Shown piece by piece: positions 49,552-58,662 of a stretch of 64,000 bases of DNA (positions within the stretch are counted from its first letter, which is position 1; each line of letters opens with the position of its first letter). The position numbers and the translations under genes are program-made. This DNA comes from an archaeon. Lineage in GTDB: Archaea; Thermoproteota; Nitrososphaeria; Nitrososphaerales; Gagatemarchaeaceae. Under the pieces are notes generated by a model that saw only the letters and a list, made by a program, of their open reading frames with translations, searched no databases and had not been told where the DNA came from. The stretch is from assembly GCA_021823325.1 (NCBI GenBank), contig JAKAOG010000004.1, forward strand, positions 1 to 64,000, read 5' to 3'.

Positions 49552-50502
49552 TCAGAGCCTCTTCAGCAGTTCAGCCGAGTCTACCTTTCCGTCTCCGTCT
49601 TTGTCGACGCCGCGCAGCACCGCAGCGTACGTTCCGGACCTGTATCTCTCGAAGATGCTGTCGGCCTGGTTGCACACGCCGATTATGGCGGCCTTGGTCC
49701 CCGCGCCTGTCAGCCCCGCTATCAACACGCACGTCTTCGTAGGGTCCCAGGGGTTCTGCGCTTTGACCACAAGCGAGTCAAGCTCTGATGTGTAGGACTT
49801 TCCTTCGCTGTCGACGATGGCACCCCAGAATCCGCCCTTGCTGAACTTGAACGGAAGGTGGGGGTTGAGCTCCTCGGCCACCACGTTGTTCCTCGGTCCG
49901 CCCACCACTATCAGGTTGGACGATAGCAGCTTCTCCGCCCTGAGGTCCACGTCCAGCTTGACCGGGAACTTTTCAGGGAGGTTTACGAACTGCCCCAGCG
50001 CGAACCCCAGCTGGACCGCGTAGTGCCCGTCGCGCGCCTGGGTCCCGCCTGCGCCGTGCTGCATGGGCGAGCCTACCACGACCCATCCTTCGAACTCCCC
50101 GTCTTCGAAGAACTCTTCGAAGAAGTTGCCCAGGGCTTTTGACCGTCCGGAGGACCTCAGCGTGGGCAGAGGCTCCCCCTTGACTGGGAACTCTACCGCG
50201 TAGCCGTCAGACGCCAGCGCGAACAGGTTCGCCTCCCCTCCCCTGATCTGCTCGCTCCTCACCCTGGTTATCAGCCCGGCCTTCTCCAGGCGCCCGATAT
50301 GATAGTACACCGTCTGGTGGTGGGTGCCTAGCGACCTCGCCATCTCCGCGGGATATTTCGGGCCGGAGGAGAGGAGAGCGAGTATCTTCTGGCCCAGCCT
50401 CCCGGAGGCGGGGCGGAACCCGTCGGGCTTGTCGGAGACCAGGACCCTCTTCGCGACCCCCGCTTTGGACTTGGGGTCGTACAGTATCTTTTCCCGCGTC
50501 AT
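49552..50502 (-). CDS. winged-helix protein with S-layer-like domain and C-terminal EF-hand
   Basis: A 316-residue protein. Residues 35-100 form a winged helix-turn-helix (ILALLSSGPKYPAEMARSLG, HQTVYYHIGRLEKAGLI). Residues 130-290 resemble the NLIVVGGPRNNVVAEEL-type domain of archaeal S-layer-associated proteins. Residues 300-311 are a perfect EF-hand loop (D300, D302, D304, D308, E311) that should bind calcium. A calcium-responsive regulator of surface genes is a reasonable idea but is inference. It converges with rps11 and is divergent from glmS. Confidence 0.75.
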   Translation of the reverse strand: MTREKILYDPKSKAGVAKRVLVSDKPDGFRPASGRLGQKILALLSSGPKYPAEMARSLGTHHQTVYYHIGRLEKAGLITRVRSEQIRGGEANLFALASDGYAVEFPVKGEPLPTLRSSGRSKALGNFFEEFFEDGEFEGWVVVGSPMQHGAGGTQARDGHYAVQLGFALGQFVNLPEKFPVKLDVDLRAEKLLSSNLIVVGGPRNNVVAEELNPHLPFKFSKGGFWGAIVDSEGKSYTSELDSLVVKAQNPWDPTKTCVLIAGLTGAGTKAAIIGVCNQADSIFERYRSGTYAAVLRGVDKDGDGKVDSAELLKRL

Positions 50503-50620
50503 CGCAGGGGTATGCCAGGACCCTACATAAACGGCTTTGCATGGTCACCAGGGAGCAGGCGACTTCGTGATGCGACCATGCACATCCTCTTTTGAATGCA
50601 ACAGCAGAACGTTTTGCGGG

Positions 50621-50630
50621 GTTTAAAGGA
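50621..50630 (+). promoter_or_regulatory. TATA box of glmS
   Basis: The sequence gtttaaagga, with tttaaa centred about 27 bases before ATG 50652, marks a leaderless promoter and decides the start: the earlier TTG at 50592 would lie upstream of it. Confidence 0.65.
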
Positions 50631-50651
50631 AGACCGGGCCTCGCCGACCGT

Positions 50652-52418
50652 ATGTGCGGGATCATCGGGTGCGTGGCCGAAGAGCCTGTCGCGGCGCTCC
50701 TTCTGGATGGGCTCGTCCGGGTCGAGTATAGGGGGTATGATTCCGCCGGCATGGCTACCATCAGCCGCGGGAAGCTCGGGGTGAAGAAGGGAGTCGGGAG
50801 GGTCAAAGACATCGAGGAAGCTCGTAAGATGTCGGCGATGTCAGGGACCGTAGGCATGGCGCACACGAGATGGGCGACCCATGGAGGGGTCACCAACGCT
50901 AACGCACACCCTCACGCTTCCTGCAAGGAGCAGGTGGCCGTCATCCATAACGGGATCATCGAGAACTACATACCTCTGAAGAAAGCGCTGATCGCCAAGG
51001 GGCATAGGTTCAAGAGCGAAACGGACACCGAAGTCATATCTCACATCGTCGAGGACGAATACAAGCGGACGAAGAATCCGCTGAGGGCCACACAGGCCGC
51101 GGTGAAGAAGCTGAAAGGGCAGTACGCGATAGTCGTCATGTTCCAGGACCGCCCCGACGTGATGACAGGGGCGCGCAAAGACGCCCCTCTGATTGTCGGG
51201 GTGGGGAAGGGGAAGATGTTCCTTGCGAGTGACGTCCTCGCTTTCATCGGTCACACCGACCGCACGATCTTCCTGGACAACTACGAGGTGGTCCAGATCA
51301 CCAAAGAAGAGGTCAAGATCATAGGGCCGGACGGCAGGGAGGTAAGGCGGGATCCGAATCAAGTCGCGTGGGAGCTCTCTGACGTAACGAAGAGCGACTA
51401 CGCTCACTACACCCTCAAGGAGATCAACGAGCAGCCGAAGACGATAGTCGCCGCTTCGGTCCAAGACCCCTACAAGGTGGCGGAGTTCGCCAGGGCCATC
51501 AAGAGGGCCAAGTCGCTCTTCATCACGGCGTCGGGGACCTCGTACCACGCGGGGCTGCTTATGAAGTTCAGGCTGAGCAAGGAAGCGCGCATCAGGGCCG
51601 ACGTCGTGGTCGCGGGAGAGCTCAAGGAGCACACCGAATTCCTCGGTAAGGGCTCCGTAGTGGTGGCCCTCTCGCAGAGCGGAGAGACCGCTGACGTCAT
51701 GGAGGCCGTGAGAGAAGCGAAGAAGCACGGGGCCAAGGCGTATTCTATCGTTAACGCGGCCGGATCATCCCTGGCCAGGGAAAGCGACGTAACCCTGCTC
51801 CTCAACTGCGGGCCGGAGGTGGGCGTCGCTGCTACCAAGAGCTTCACCGCGCAGGTCGTGGTGGCGAACCTCGTCGTAGACGCAGTCCTGGGGAAGAAGA
51901 AGCCCGACCGGCTCGAGGAGCTCTCCGAGGCGGTCGCAGACGCGCTGAAGTGCGACGGCCAGGTCCAGGAGCTGGTCCGCGAGTACAGGGACAGACCAGA
52001 CTTCTACTTCGTGGCGAGGGGGTATGAGAGCCCCGTCGCGATGGAGGGCGCCCTCAAGCTGAAGGAGCTGTCGTACATCCACGCGGAAGGGATGCCCGCG
52101 AGCGAGCTCAAGCATGGGACGCTGGCGCTGATCGAGAAGGGGACGCCGGTCGTGTTCATCAACCCGAGCGGCCCCAACCACGCGGAGTCGTTGTCCAACG
52201 CCGAGGAGCTCAGCGCGAGGGGGGCCGACGTCATCGGGATCTCAGACGTGAGAGACCAGGTCTACAAGCACTACATCCAGATCCCCAAGGTCTCGCCCAA
52301 GTCCACCCCCATCGTGGAGGCGATACCTCTCCAGCTCCTCGCGTATCGGATGTCCGTCGCGAAGAGGAACGACCCGGACTATCCGCGGAACCTCGCGAAG
52401 TCTGTGACGGTCAAATGA
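50652..52418 (+). CDS. glmS: glutamine-fructose-6-phosphate aminotransferase (isomerizing)
   Basis: A 588-residue enzyme that makes glucosamine-6-P, the entry to amino-sugar and glycan synthesis. It starts with MCGIIGC, so the nucleophile Cys2 is exposed after Met removal. The Ntn glutaminase domain occupies residues 1-225, and two SIS sugar-isomerase domains follow (LFITASGTSYHAGL, VVALSQSGETADVMEA, ATKSFTAQ). The C-terminus ends in the conserved DYPRNLAKSVTVK. Amino sugars could feed glycosylation of the surface proteins at 20-25 kb. Confidence 0.96.
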   Translation: MCGIIGCVAEEPVAALLLDGLVRVEYRGYDSAGMATISRGKLGVKKGVGRVKDIEEARKMSAMSGTVGMAHTRWATHGGVTNANAHPHASCKEQVAVIHNGIIENYIPLKKALIAKGHRFKSETDTEVISHIVEDEYKRTKNPLRATQAAVKKLKGQYAIVVMFQDRPDVMTGARKDAPLIVGVGKGKMFLASDVLAFIGHTDRTIFLDNYEVVQITKEEVKIIGPDGREVRRDPNQVAWELSDVTKSDYAHYTLKEINEQPKTIVAASVQDPYKVAEFARAIKRAKSLFITASGTSYHAGLLMKFRLSKEARIRADVVVAGELKEHTEFLGKGSVVVALSQSGETADVMEAVREAKKHGAKAYSIVNAAGSSLARESDVTLLLNCGPEVGVAATKSFTAQVVVANLVVDAVLGKKKPDRLEELSEAVADALKCDGQVQELVREYRDRPDFYFVARGYESPVAMEGALKLKELSYIHAEGMPASELKHGTLALIEKGTPVVFINPSGPNHAESLSNAEELSARGADVIGISDVRDQVYKHYIQIPKVSPKSTPIVEAIPLQLLAYRMSVAKRNDPDYPRNLAKSVTVK

Positions 52419-52436
52419 CCGTACAGCAACGTCCTC

Positions 52437-52450
52437 AAAAAATAATTAAG
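52437..52450 (+). promoter_or_regulatory. TATA box of the deoxyhypusine synthase gene
   Basis: An A/T-rich element aaaaaataattaag is centred about 27-29 bases before GTG 52473. It gives this gene its own leaderless transcript separate from glmS, whose stop is only 18 bases upstream of the box. Confidence 0.6.
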
Positions 52451-52472
52451 TGAACCCTGCAGACGCCCCGCC

Positions 52473-53492
52473 GTGGTATCAAAGAAGGAAGTGCTGTCAA
52501 AACCGGTCGCGACGATAGAGGTCGGAAGCAAGAGCATATCGGGGCTGCTCGACGAGATGTCCCAGACGGGGTTTCAGGGGAAGAAGCTCGGCGAGGTGGC
52601 TAAGATCTGGAGCGAGATGGCGAAAGCGAAGGGCCTCACTGTCTTCCTTGGGCTGACCGGGTCTCTGAGCACCACAGGGCAGTGGAAGATCATCAGGTGG
52701 CTCGTAGAGAAGAGGTACGTAGACGTCGTGGTGAGCACCGGAGCCAACATCTCTGAGGACATACTGGAGGCGCTCGGTTACCACTACTACCAGGGGACAT
52801 GGCTGGCGGATGACGAAGCGCTCCTGAAGATGAAGATAGACAGGTTCTACGACGTGTACGCAGACGAGATGGAGTACAGGAAGCTGGAAAGGACGATCTA
52901 CGCGTTCGCGGACACCCTGGACCCGAAGAAGGTATACTCCACGAGGGAGTTCCTCTACCAGTTCGGGGCATTCCTGAACAAGAAGGGGATCGACAGCATC
53001 GTCGCGGCCGCGCACAGGGCGAAGGTCCCGATGTACTCCCCCGGCCTCATAGACAGCGGATACGGGGTCGCGCTGAGCCTATTGAGGCGCGAGAAGGGCA
53101 AGATGATCAGGCTGGACCAGACGAAGGACATGGAAGAGCTCGCCCAGATCGCGGAGAAGACGAAGAGGACGGGCGTGGTCTACCTCGGCGGAGGGGTCCC
53201 GAAGGACACGATCCAGCTGTCGACCATAATCAAGTCGCTCTCGAAGGGAGGAGAGGAAGAGACCCCCCACGAGTTCGCCATCCAGATCACCGCAGACAGC
53301 CCGCAGTGGGGAGGCCTGTCAGGGTGCACGCTTGAAGAGGCGATCAGCTGGGGAAAGATAAAGTCGGACGCGAAGAAGGCGACCCTCTACGCCGACATCA
53401 CGCTGGCGCTGCCCATCGTCGCCCACGCCCTGAGCGAGAAGGCGAAGGTCAGGAGCTATCCGCCAGACCTGTCCTGGGTCTTCAGCAGCTAG
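52473..53492 (+). CDS. dys: deoxyhypusine synthase family protein
   Basis: A 339-residue NAD-dependent aminobutyl transferase. The Schiff-base Lys is expected in YLGGGVPKDT near residue 238. The segments VVVSTGANISEDILEALGYHYYQG and EEAISWGKI also match the family. It transfers the butylamine part of spermidine to a lysine of aIF5A. The segment DSPQWGGLSGCT differs from classical DHS (DGSDSGARP-like) and is shared with DHS-like homospermidine-type proteins, so the substrate is not fully certain. It converges with purB, with a 4-base overlap of the stops. Confidence 0.85.
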   Translation: MVSKKEVLSKPVATIEVGSKSISGLLDEMSQTGFQGKKLGEVAKIWSEMAKAKGLTVFLGLTGSLSTTGQWKIIRWLVEKRYVDVVVSTGANISEDILEALGYHYYQGTWLADDEALLKMKIDRFYDVYADEMEYRKLERTIYAFADTLDPKKVYSTREFLYQFGAFLNKKGIDSIVAAAHRAKVPMYSPGLIDSGYGVALSLLRREKGKMIRLDQTKDMEELAQIAEKTKRTGVVYLGGGVPKDTIQLSTIIKSLSKGGEEETPHEFAIQITADSPQWGGLSGCTLEEAISWGKIKSDAKKATLYADITLALPIVAHALSEKAKVRSYPPDLSWVFSS

Positions 53493-54766
53493 CTGGCGCG
53501 GAGCGCTTTCCGGACCGCCAGGGGGGACTCCTTGGCGAGCCTCACCGACTCCCCAAGGTACCCGAGCGGGTCGGAGTCGGCCACGTAGCGCCCCTTGCCG
53601 ATTGACTCCCTGACTTTTTCGTATCCCCTGGCGTCGCCTTGGAGCCGCTTGAGTATCTGCGCCCGTTCGGCGAGGACTTCCGGATGCGCCCTCAGGTCTT
53701 CGAGCATGATCTCGCGTTCGACCGTGACGGACCCGAGCGAGCGCAGGATCCTGTTGCACGCGACCAGGGAGTGGGCGAGCGACTGACCGACCATCCTCCG
53801 GAGCACCGAGTCTGAGAGGTCTCTCTGCATCCTCGTCTGCTGAAGCTTGTAAGCGAGGGTCAAGAGCAGCGAGGTCGATATCTCGGCCTGCCCTTCCGCG
53901 TTCTCGATGTCGATCGGGTTTTCCTTCTGGGGCATCGTGGACGAGCTTACCTTGCCCGGGCGGAGGAAGTGCAGGAAGTCGAGGGTCTGATAGAACCAGA
54001 GATCCCTGGCCAGGGAAGACATCAGCTGGTTGAGATTTATGATGTGGTGTAGGATGTCAGACAGCCTCTCCCCGGGGACGACCTGGGTCGAGTAGGCGGC
54101 TGGTTCGACTCCGAAGCCTCTTACGAACGTCGAAAGCGCCTCGGGCCAGTTCCGGCCCCCCATCGCGCCGAAGGAGGCGTATGTCCCTACAGCCCCAGAA
54201 AACTTGGCCATTGGGGTCAACCCCCTGAGACGAGAAGTCCTTTCGGCTATCCTCACGGCGAACACCGCCATCTCCTTCCCGAAGGTCGTGGGGACGGCGG
54301 GCCTCCCGTGGGTCCTCGCCGCCATGGCGGTAGACGCCTCCCTGCTGGCGAGCTTCGCGACCTTCTCCGCCAGCGAAGAGTAGGCCGGGACCATCACTTT
54401 CCGCAAAGCGTCTTTCAGCAGGATGGCGTGCGCCAGGCTGTTCGTGTCCTCGCTGGTCAACCCCAAGTGGACGAAGGGGGCAAGCGCCTGGGACCCTGAG
54501 CTCGCCAGCGAGTCTCGGACGTAAACCTCGACGGCCTTCACGTCGTGGCCGAGCTTCTCCTCGAGCCTCTCGATCTCGGCCATGTCCGCCGGCAATTTTG
54601 GTACCCTCCCCTTCGGAGCGATGCGGAGCTTCACCAGGAGGCCCAGGTAGCCCAGTTCCACCCTGACCCTGGCTCCCATCAGCGCACGGTCGCTGAAGTA
54701 CCCCGCCAGCGGTTCGGCCTCAGACCGATACCTCCCGTCTATGGGGGAGATGCTGTCATAGCTCAA
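53489..54766 (-). CDS. purB: adenylosuccinate lyase
   Basis: A 425-residue fumarase/aspartase-superfamily enzyme acting twice in purine synthesis (SAICAR and adenylosuccinate cleavage). The family signature SSTMPQKENPIDIENAEGQAE lies near residues 276-296, with ARTHGRPAVPTTFGKE near 155 and TSEDTNSLAHA near 105. The start overlaps the purA stop by 11 bases. It is the last gene of the guaB-purA-purB run. Confidence 0.95.
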   Translation of the reverse strand: MSYDSISPIDGRYRSEAEPLAGYFSDRALMGARVRVELGYLGLLVKLRIAPKGRVPKLPADMAEIERLEEKLGHDVKAVEVYVRDSLASSGSQALAPFVHLGLTSEDTNSLAHAILLKDALRKVMVPAYSSLAEKVAKLASREASTAMAARTHGRPAVPTTFGKEMAVFAVRIAERTSRLRGLTPMAKFSGAVGTYASFGAMGGRNWPEALSTFVRGFGVEPAAYSTQVVPGERLSDILHHIINLNQLMSSLARDLWFYQTLDFLHFLRPGKVSSSTMPQKENPIDIENAEGQAEISTSLLLTLAYKLQQTRMQRDLSDSVLRRMVGQSLAHSLVACNRILRSLGSVTVEREIMLEDLRAHPEVLAERAQILKRLQGDARGYEKVRESIGKGRYVADSDPLGYLGESVRLAKESPLAVRKALRAS

Positions 54767-55970
54767 TGGTCTTGGTCCTCTCTTCCCCGTAAGAAACGAC
54801 CTTCACCTTCACCCTGAGGCTTTCCTCCAGGTATCGGATCAGCGCCTTGCCCTCGGAGGGGAGCGAGCCGTCGAAGACTGCCCCGTGCAAGGACAGGGGA
54901 GACTCGAAGACGGGCTCCACGTCAGCGAGGCGGTCGGCGGCGGCCTCGAACCTGGTGACTTCGCTGCCGTCTAGCTTGTAGGCTGTGCACACCCTGAACT
55001 CGTCGACCTTGGACAGGACGTCGAGCTTCGAAACGGCGACCTGCTTCGCCCCGTTGAGGTCCAGGGCATATCTCAGCGAGACCAGGTCGAGCCACCCCAC
55101 CCTCCTGGGCCTCCCCGTCGTCGCGCCGTATTCGTTCCCAAGTCTCCTGATCTTCTCGGCAAGGGGCCCCTCGGCCTCGCTTGGGAAGGGGCCGCTCCCC
55201 ACCCTCGTGGTGTAGCACTTCATCACTCCCAGCGACTCACCGGCCAGGCTTGGAGAGATGCCCAACCCTGCTGGGATGTAGCTCGCGGTAGTGTGGGTGG
55301 CGGTCACGAAGGGATACGTCCCGTGCAAGAGGTCCAGCAGGGTCCCCTGCGCGGTCTCGAACAGGACGTTACCGCCTCTGTCGGATATCTCCCTCACCCT
55401 CTCTCCAGCGTCGCCTGCGATCCCTTCGAGGAGCGCCTTCGCCTCTGCCCCCCAGGCCTGCAGCCCGGCGGGGTCCAAGGAGAACTTCCTGTAGAAGCCT
55501 GAAAGCGGGCCGTAGTCGAAGCCACCGATCACGTCGCTGACCCTTGGGCTCAACCGAAGCGCGCGCAGCCCGTAGGACGGGCCGATCCCTCGCCTCGTGG
55601 TGCCTATCGCGGACGCCCCGCGCTCCTCCTCGAGCCTCGCGTCGAGCTCCTTGTCCAACGGGGTCACCAGGCTGCATCTGGCGTCCACGGTGACCCTGGA
55701 CCTGGCCTCTCCTGGAAGCATTGAGAGTTCCTCGCTCAGCACAGCCGGGTCTACGGCGACCCCTGCCCCGATGAGGAGCTGCTTCCCCTTCAGCGCCCCT
55801 GAGGGGATGAGGTGGAACGTGTGCCTGCTGTCTCCTAAGACGACGGTGTGCCCGGCGTTGCTCCCGCCGTTGAACCTGGCCACAGCTTCGAACCCTCCGG
55901 AGAGATAGTCGACTATCTTGCCCTTGCCTTCATCCCCCCATTGCAGGCCGACTACCGAAAGGTTAGCCGT
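54756..55970 (-). CDS. purA: adenylosuccinate synthetase, apparent ACG start
   Basis: The first step from IMP to AMP, using GTP. The P-loop WGDEGKGK (about residues 11-18) and GGSNAGHTV are present. The P-loop lies upstream of the first ATG/GTG/TTG in frame (GTG 55883), which falls after the active-site residues. Reading back gives T-A-N-L-S-V-V-G-L-Q-W-G-D-E-G, where ACG 55970 stands exactly where the usual MANLxVVG start belongs. That ACG is one base after the guaB UGA. Length with this start is 404 residues. Two upstream genes and purB make a purine operon. Confidence 0.93.
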   Translation of the reverse strand, partial: TANLSVVGLQWGDEGKGKIVDYLSGGFEAVARFNGGSNAGHTVVLGDSRHTFHLIPSGALKGKQLLIGAGVAVDPAVLSEELSMLPGEARSRVTVDARCSLVTPLDKELDARLEEERGASAIGTTRRGIGPSYGLRALRLSPRVSDVIGGFDYGPLSGFYRKFSLDPAGLQAWGAEAKALLEGIAGDAGERVREISDRGGNVLFETAQGTLLDLLHGTYPFVTATHTTASYIPAGLGISPSLAGESLGVMKCYTTRVGSGPFPSEAEGPLAEKIRRLGNEYGATTGRPRRVGWLDLVSLRYALDLNGAKQVAVSKLDVLSKVDEFRVCTAYKLDGSEVTRFEAAADRLADVEPVFESPLSLHGAVFDGSLPSEGKALIRYLEESLRVKVKVVSYGEERTKTIEL

Positions 55971-55971
55971 G

Positions 55972-57447
55972 TCAGACCACCTTCTGGATGTCGTGAGGAA
56001 GGCTCTCTTTGTGCCCTGCCGAAGTGATCCGCATGAACTCTGACTTCTTCCTCAGCTCGGCCAGGTCGTGCGCCCCCGAGTAGCTCATCCCTGACCTGAG
56101 GCCCCCCACCAGCTGCCTGACAACCTCTTCCACCTTACCTTTGTACGGGATCAGGCCCTCGACGCCCTCGGGGACGCTCTCCTCGATCACCTCTTCGATC
56201 ACCTCGTCTTCCTTCGGGCCGGCGGTCTTCGTCTCCCTGACCCTCCTGTCGACGGTCGCGGCGAGAGAAGCCATCCCCCTCGTAAGCTTGTACCTGACCC
56301 CCTCTCTCAGGATGGTCGGGCCGGGGCTCTCTTCTGTCCCTGCGAAGAGGCTCCCTATCATGACGGTGGACGCACCCGCCGCGATCGCCTTGGTGACGTC
56401 CCCCGGGTTCCTGACCCCGCCGTCCCCGATGATCGGCACCCCGCTGTCCGCCGCCCCCGCGGCGCTGTCAAGTATGGCAGTGAGCTGCGGGACCCCGGAC
56501 CCGGTGACCACCCTGGTGACGCAGATGCTCCCCGAACCGACCCCCACCTTGACGGCGTCGGCCCCTGCTCTGATCAGGTCCTGGGCGCCCTTCGCCGTCG
56601 CGACGTTCCCCGCCACGACTTCCACTTCTCCGAGCTCCCTCTTGATCCCCCTCAATGTTTCGATCGCGTAGGCAGAGTGTCCGTGCGCGATGTCCACCAC
56701 GAGGGCGTCCGCCCCCGCGTCCAGCAGCCTCCTCGAGCGCTCCAGGTGGTCTCCTTTCACGCCGACGGCCGCCGCCACCCTGAGGCGCCCCTTCGAGTCC
56801 TTGGTGGCGTTTGGGAACTCCTTCCTCTTCATGATGTCTTTCGAGGTGACGAGCCCCGCGAGCCTCCCCTTTGCATCTAGGAGCGGGAGCTTCTCGATCT
56901 TGTTGGCGTGCAGCATCTCTTTCGCCTTGTCCATAGAGACTCCCTTCCCGGCCACCACCAGCTTGGAACGGGGGGTCATGACCTCCTTCACTTTACGGCT
57001 CATGCTGTCCTCCAGGGTCATGTCCCGCCTCGTGACCAGCCCCAACACCTTCTTCGAGCCGTCCACTATCACGATCCCGCCGACCTCCCTGTCCTTGATG
57101 ATCCCCAGCGCCTGTCCCACCGTGGCCTCGGGACCGAGGGTGATCGGGTCCTCTATCACGACCCCCTCCGACCTCTTCACTTTCAGGACTTCGGACACCT
57201 GCTCTTCGATGGTGAGGAACCTGTGTATCACCCCTATCCCCCCGAGGCGCGCTAGAGCGATCGCCATGGTAGACTCGGTCACGGTATCCATGTTAGCGCT
57301 CACGATGGGGACGCTGAGCCTTATCCCGCGTGAGAAGTAGGTCCTCGTGTCTGCGTCCCTGCGCGATTTCACGTCGGAGAACTTTGGCACAAGGAGGACG
57401 TCGTCGAAAGTGAGGCCCACCCGGAGGTCGGATGCGGAATCCTTCAC
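55972..57447 (-). CDS. guaB: IMP dehydrogenase
   Basis: A 491-residue TIM-barrel enzyme oxidising IMP to XMP, the first step to GMP. It has [14 protein letters not shown] at the start, two CBS domains (about residues 95-205), the catalytic loop [13 protein letters not shown] with Cys near residue 308, and the flap [13 protein letters not shown]-like segment ([12 protein letters not shown]). It heads guaB-purA-purB, so both branches from IMP share one transcript. A tRNA-Ser gene lies directly upstream. Confidence 0.96.
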   Translation of the reverse strand: MKDSASDLRVGLTFDDVLLVPKFSDVKSRRDADTRTYFSRGIRLSVPIVSANMDTVTESTMAIALARLGGIGVIHRFLTIEEQVSEVLKVKRSEGVVIEDPITLGPEATVGQALGIIKDREVGGIVIVDGSKKVLGLVTRRDMTLEDSMSRKVKEVMTPRSKLVVAGKGVSMDKAKEMLHANKIEKLPLLDAKGRLAGLVTSKDIMKRKEFPNATKDSKGRLRVAAAVGVKGDHLERSRRLLDAGADALVVDIAHGHSAYAIETLRGIKRELGEVEVVAGNVATAKGAQDLIRAGADAVKVGVGSGSICVTRVVTGSGVPQLTAILDSAAGAADSGVPIIGDGGVRNPGDVTKAIAAGASTVMIGSLFAGTEESPGPTILREGVRYKLTRGMASLAATVDRRVRETKTAGPKEDEVIEEVIEESVPEGVEGLIPYKGKVEEVVRQLVGGLRSGMSYSGAHDLAELRKKSEFMRITSAGHKESLPHDIQKVV

Positions 57448-57492
57448 TTGACGGAGACTTCTTTCGTCAGTTTATAGCGTTTTTGGAGTAGA

Positions 57493-57610
57493 CGCCGGGA
57501 CAGGGATTTGAACCCTGAATTCCTTTTCAGGAAACAGGCTGTCTCCCTTTTTTGGTTTCCAGGCCTACGCAGTTGCACTTCTGCGCCCTACCAGATTAGG
57601 CGATCCCGGC
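57493..57610 (-). tRNA. tRNA-Ser(GGA) with two introns
   Basis: Acceptor gccggga (57610-57604) pairs with tcccggc (57500-57494), discriminator G at 57493, as in archaeal tRNA-Ser. The T arm (cagggttcaaatccctg) and a long variable arm (ttcc...ggaa) confirm a class II tRNA. Anticodon GGA is at 57560-57558; the anticodon stem pairs taggc (57567-57563) with gcctg (57539-57535). A 16-base intron (57556-57541) sits at 37/38. A second insertion of about 16 bases (57584-57569, gcagaagtgcaactgc, self-pairing ends) lies between the D stem and the anticodon stem, near position 25/26. Confidence 0.87.
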
Positions 57611-57631
57611 GTTCGAAGGCCTGGCTCCGGT

Positions 57632-57642
57632 CGTTTAAAACC
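57632..57642 (-). promoter_or_regulatory. TATA box of tRNA-Ser
   Basis: On the minus strand the element ggttttaaacg is centred about 28 bases before the mature 5' end of the tRNA, the same distance as at tRNA-Tyr. It abuts the stop codon of the Cbf5 gene. Confidence 0.6.
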
Positions 57643-58662
57643 TCAACCCGACTTTTTCACGCCGGCTTCCGCAGCAGGCTTCGCGTGCGTCTTCCACATC
57701 CGGGGATACGTGCCGCTCTTCATCACGACCCTTTCAGTGGTGGAAGCCAGCCCTTTCTTATGCGCCTGGATCTCAGCGGTGGGCATCAGAGCCTTTCCTA
57801 TGGCGATCAGCTCGTTCTTCGAGCTCATCAATGCGAGCGTGTCGTCCTTGTTGACCCCCTCGGACACCGCGAGTATCCCTGGAATCCCTAGCCTTGCCCC
57901 ATGGCAGATGGCGTCCACGGCCGAGTCCCTTACCACGATCTTCGGTATGTTCCCCAGGCACTCCTCTATCGGGAGGATGGACTTCCTCAGCGGCTCCTCG
58001 TCCCCCGCCTTCAGCCTGAACATGGCGTCGCTCAGCTGGTGCAGAGTGACCAGGCCGTTCTCTTCTACAAGCGGACCTACGCGCGTCCTTCGAAGCTCGA
58101 CCATGGTGGCCCCCACCCCGAGGACCTCTCCGATGTCATACACGAGCTTCCTGATGTACGTGCCCGACTGGCAGACGACCCTGAACAGGAACAGGTTTCC
58201 CTGTGACTCGGTTATCTCGAGCTCGTAGATCGCCCTGCTCCTTGTCTGCCTGCTTACTGAAGAGCGCTGGGGCGGGCGCTGGAAGATCTCCCCTGTGAAC
58301 TCCTTCGTGATCGAGTCGAACTGCTTTCTCGGTACAGAAGAGTGGATCCTCATCACGCCGCGATACTCCTTCGGGAACATCAGCAGAAGGCTCAGCGCCC
58401 TGGTGGACTGTCCGAGCCCGATCGGGAGAAGGCCCGAAACTGGAGGGTCCAGGGTCCCGCTGTGGCCGGCTTTCTCCATCCCGACAAGCCTGCGGGTCCA
58501 GGCGACGACCTCGTGGCTGGTGGGTCCCCTCGGCTTGTCCAGAGGTATGAGGCCGTACTCCAGGTAAGACTGCACCGGACGGGACCTCGGAGCGGAGCCG
58601 TGGGTTGGGTCAGTGACCTCTTCGTCGAGGACCACCATCTTCTGGGAGACCACTTCAGTCAC
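57643..58662 (-). CDS. cbf5: tRNA/rRNA pseudouridine synthase Cbf5
   Basis: A 339-residue TruB/dyskerin-family protein, the catalytic subunit of H/ACA guide RNPs. The catalytic Asp is in HSGTLDPPVSG near residue 80; GPTSHEVVAW and VVCQSGTYIRKLVYDIG are further signatures. A C-terminal PUA domain (about residues 245-320) binds guide RNA. It starts at GTG 58662, overlapping the cytidylate kinase gene by 8 bases. Confidence 0.95.
   Translation of the reverse strand: MTEVVSQKMVVLDEEVTDPTHGSAPRSRPVQSYLEYGLIPLDKPRGPTSHEVVAWTRRLVGMEKAGHSGTLDPPVSGLLPIGLGQSTRALSLLLMFPKEYRGVMRIHSSVPRKQFDSITKEFTGEIFQRPPQRSSVSRQTRSRAIYELEITESQGNLFLFRVVCQSGTYIRKLVYDIGEVLGVGATMVELRRTRVGPLVEENGLVTLHQLSDAMFRLKAGDEEPLRKSILPIEECLGNIPKIVVRDSAVDAICHGARLGIPGILAVSEGVNKDDTLALMSSKNELIAIGKALMPTAEIQAHKKGLASTTERVVMKSGTYPRMWKTHAKPAAEAGVKKSG

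Noticed and set aside
50841-51728. A 295-codon minus-strand frame inside glmS
   Set aside because: It is antisense to a well-conserved enzyme and has no recognisable features.
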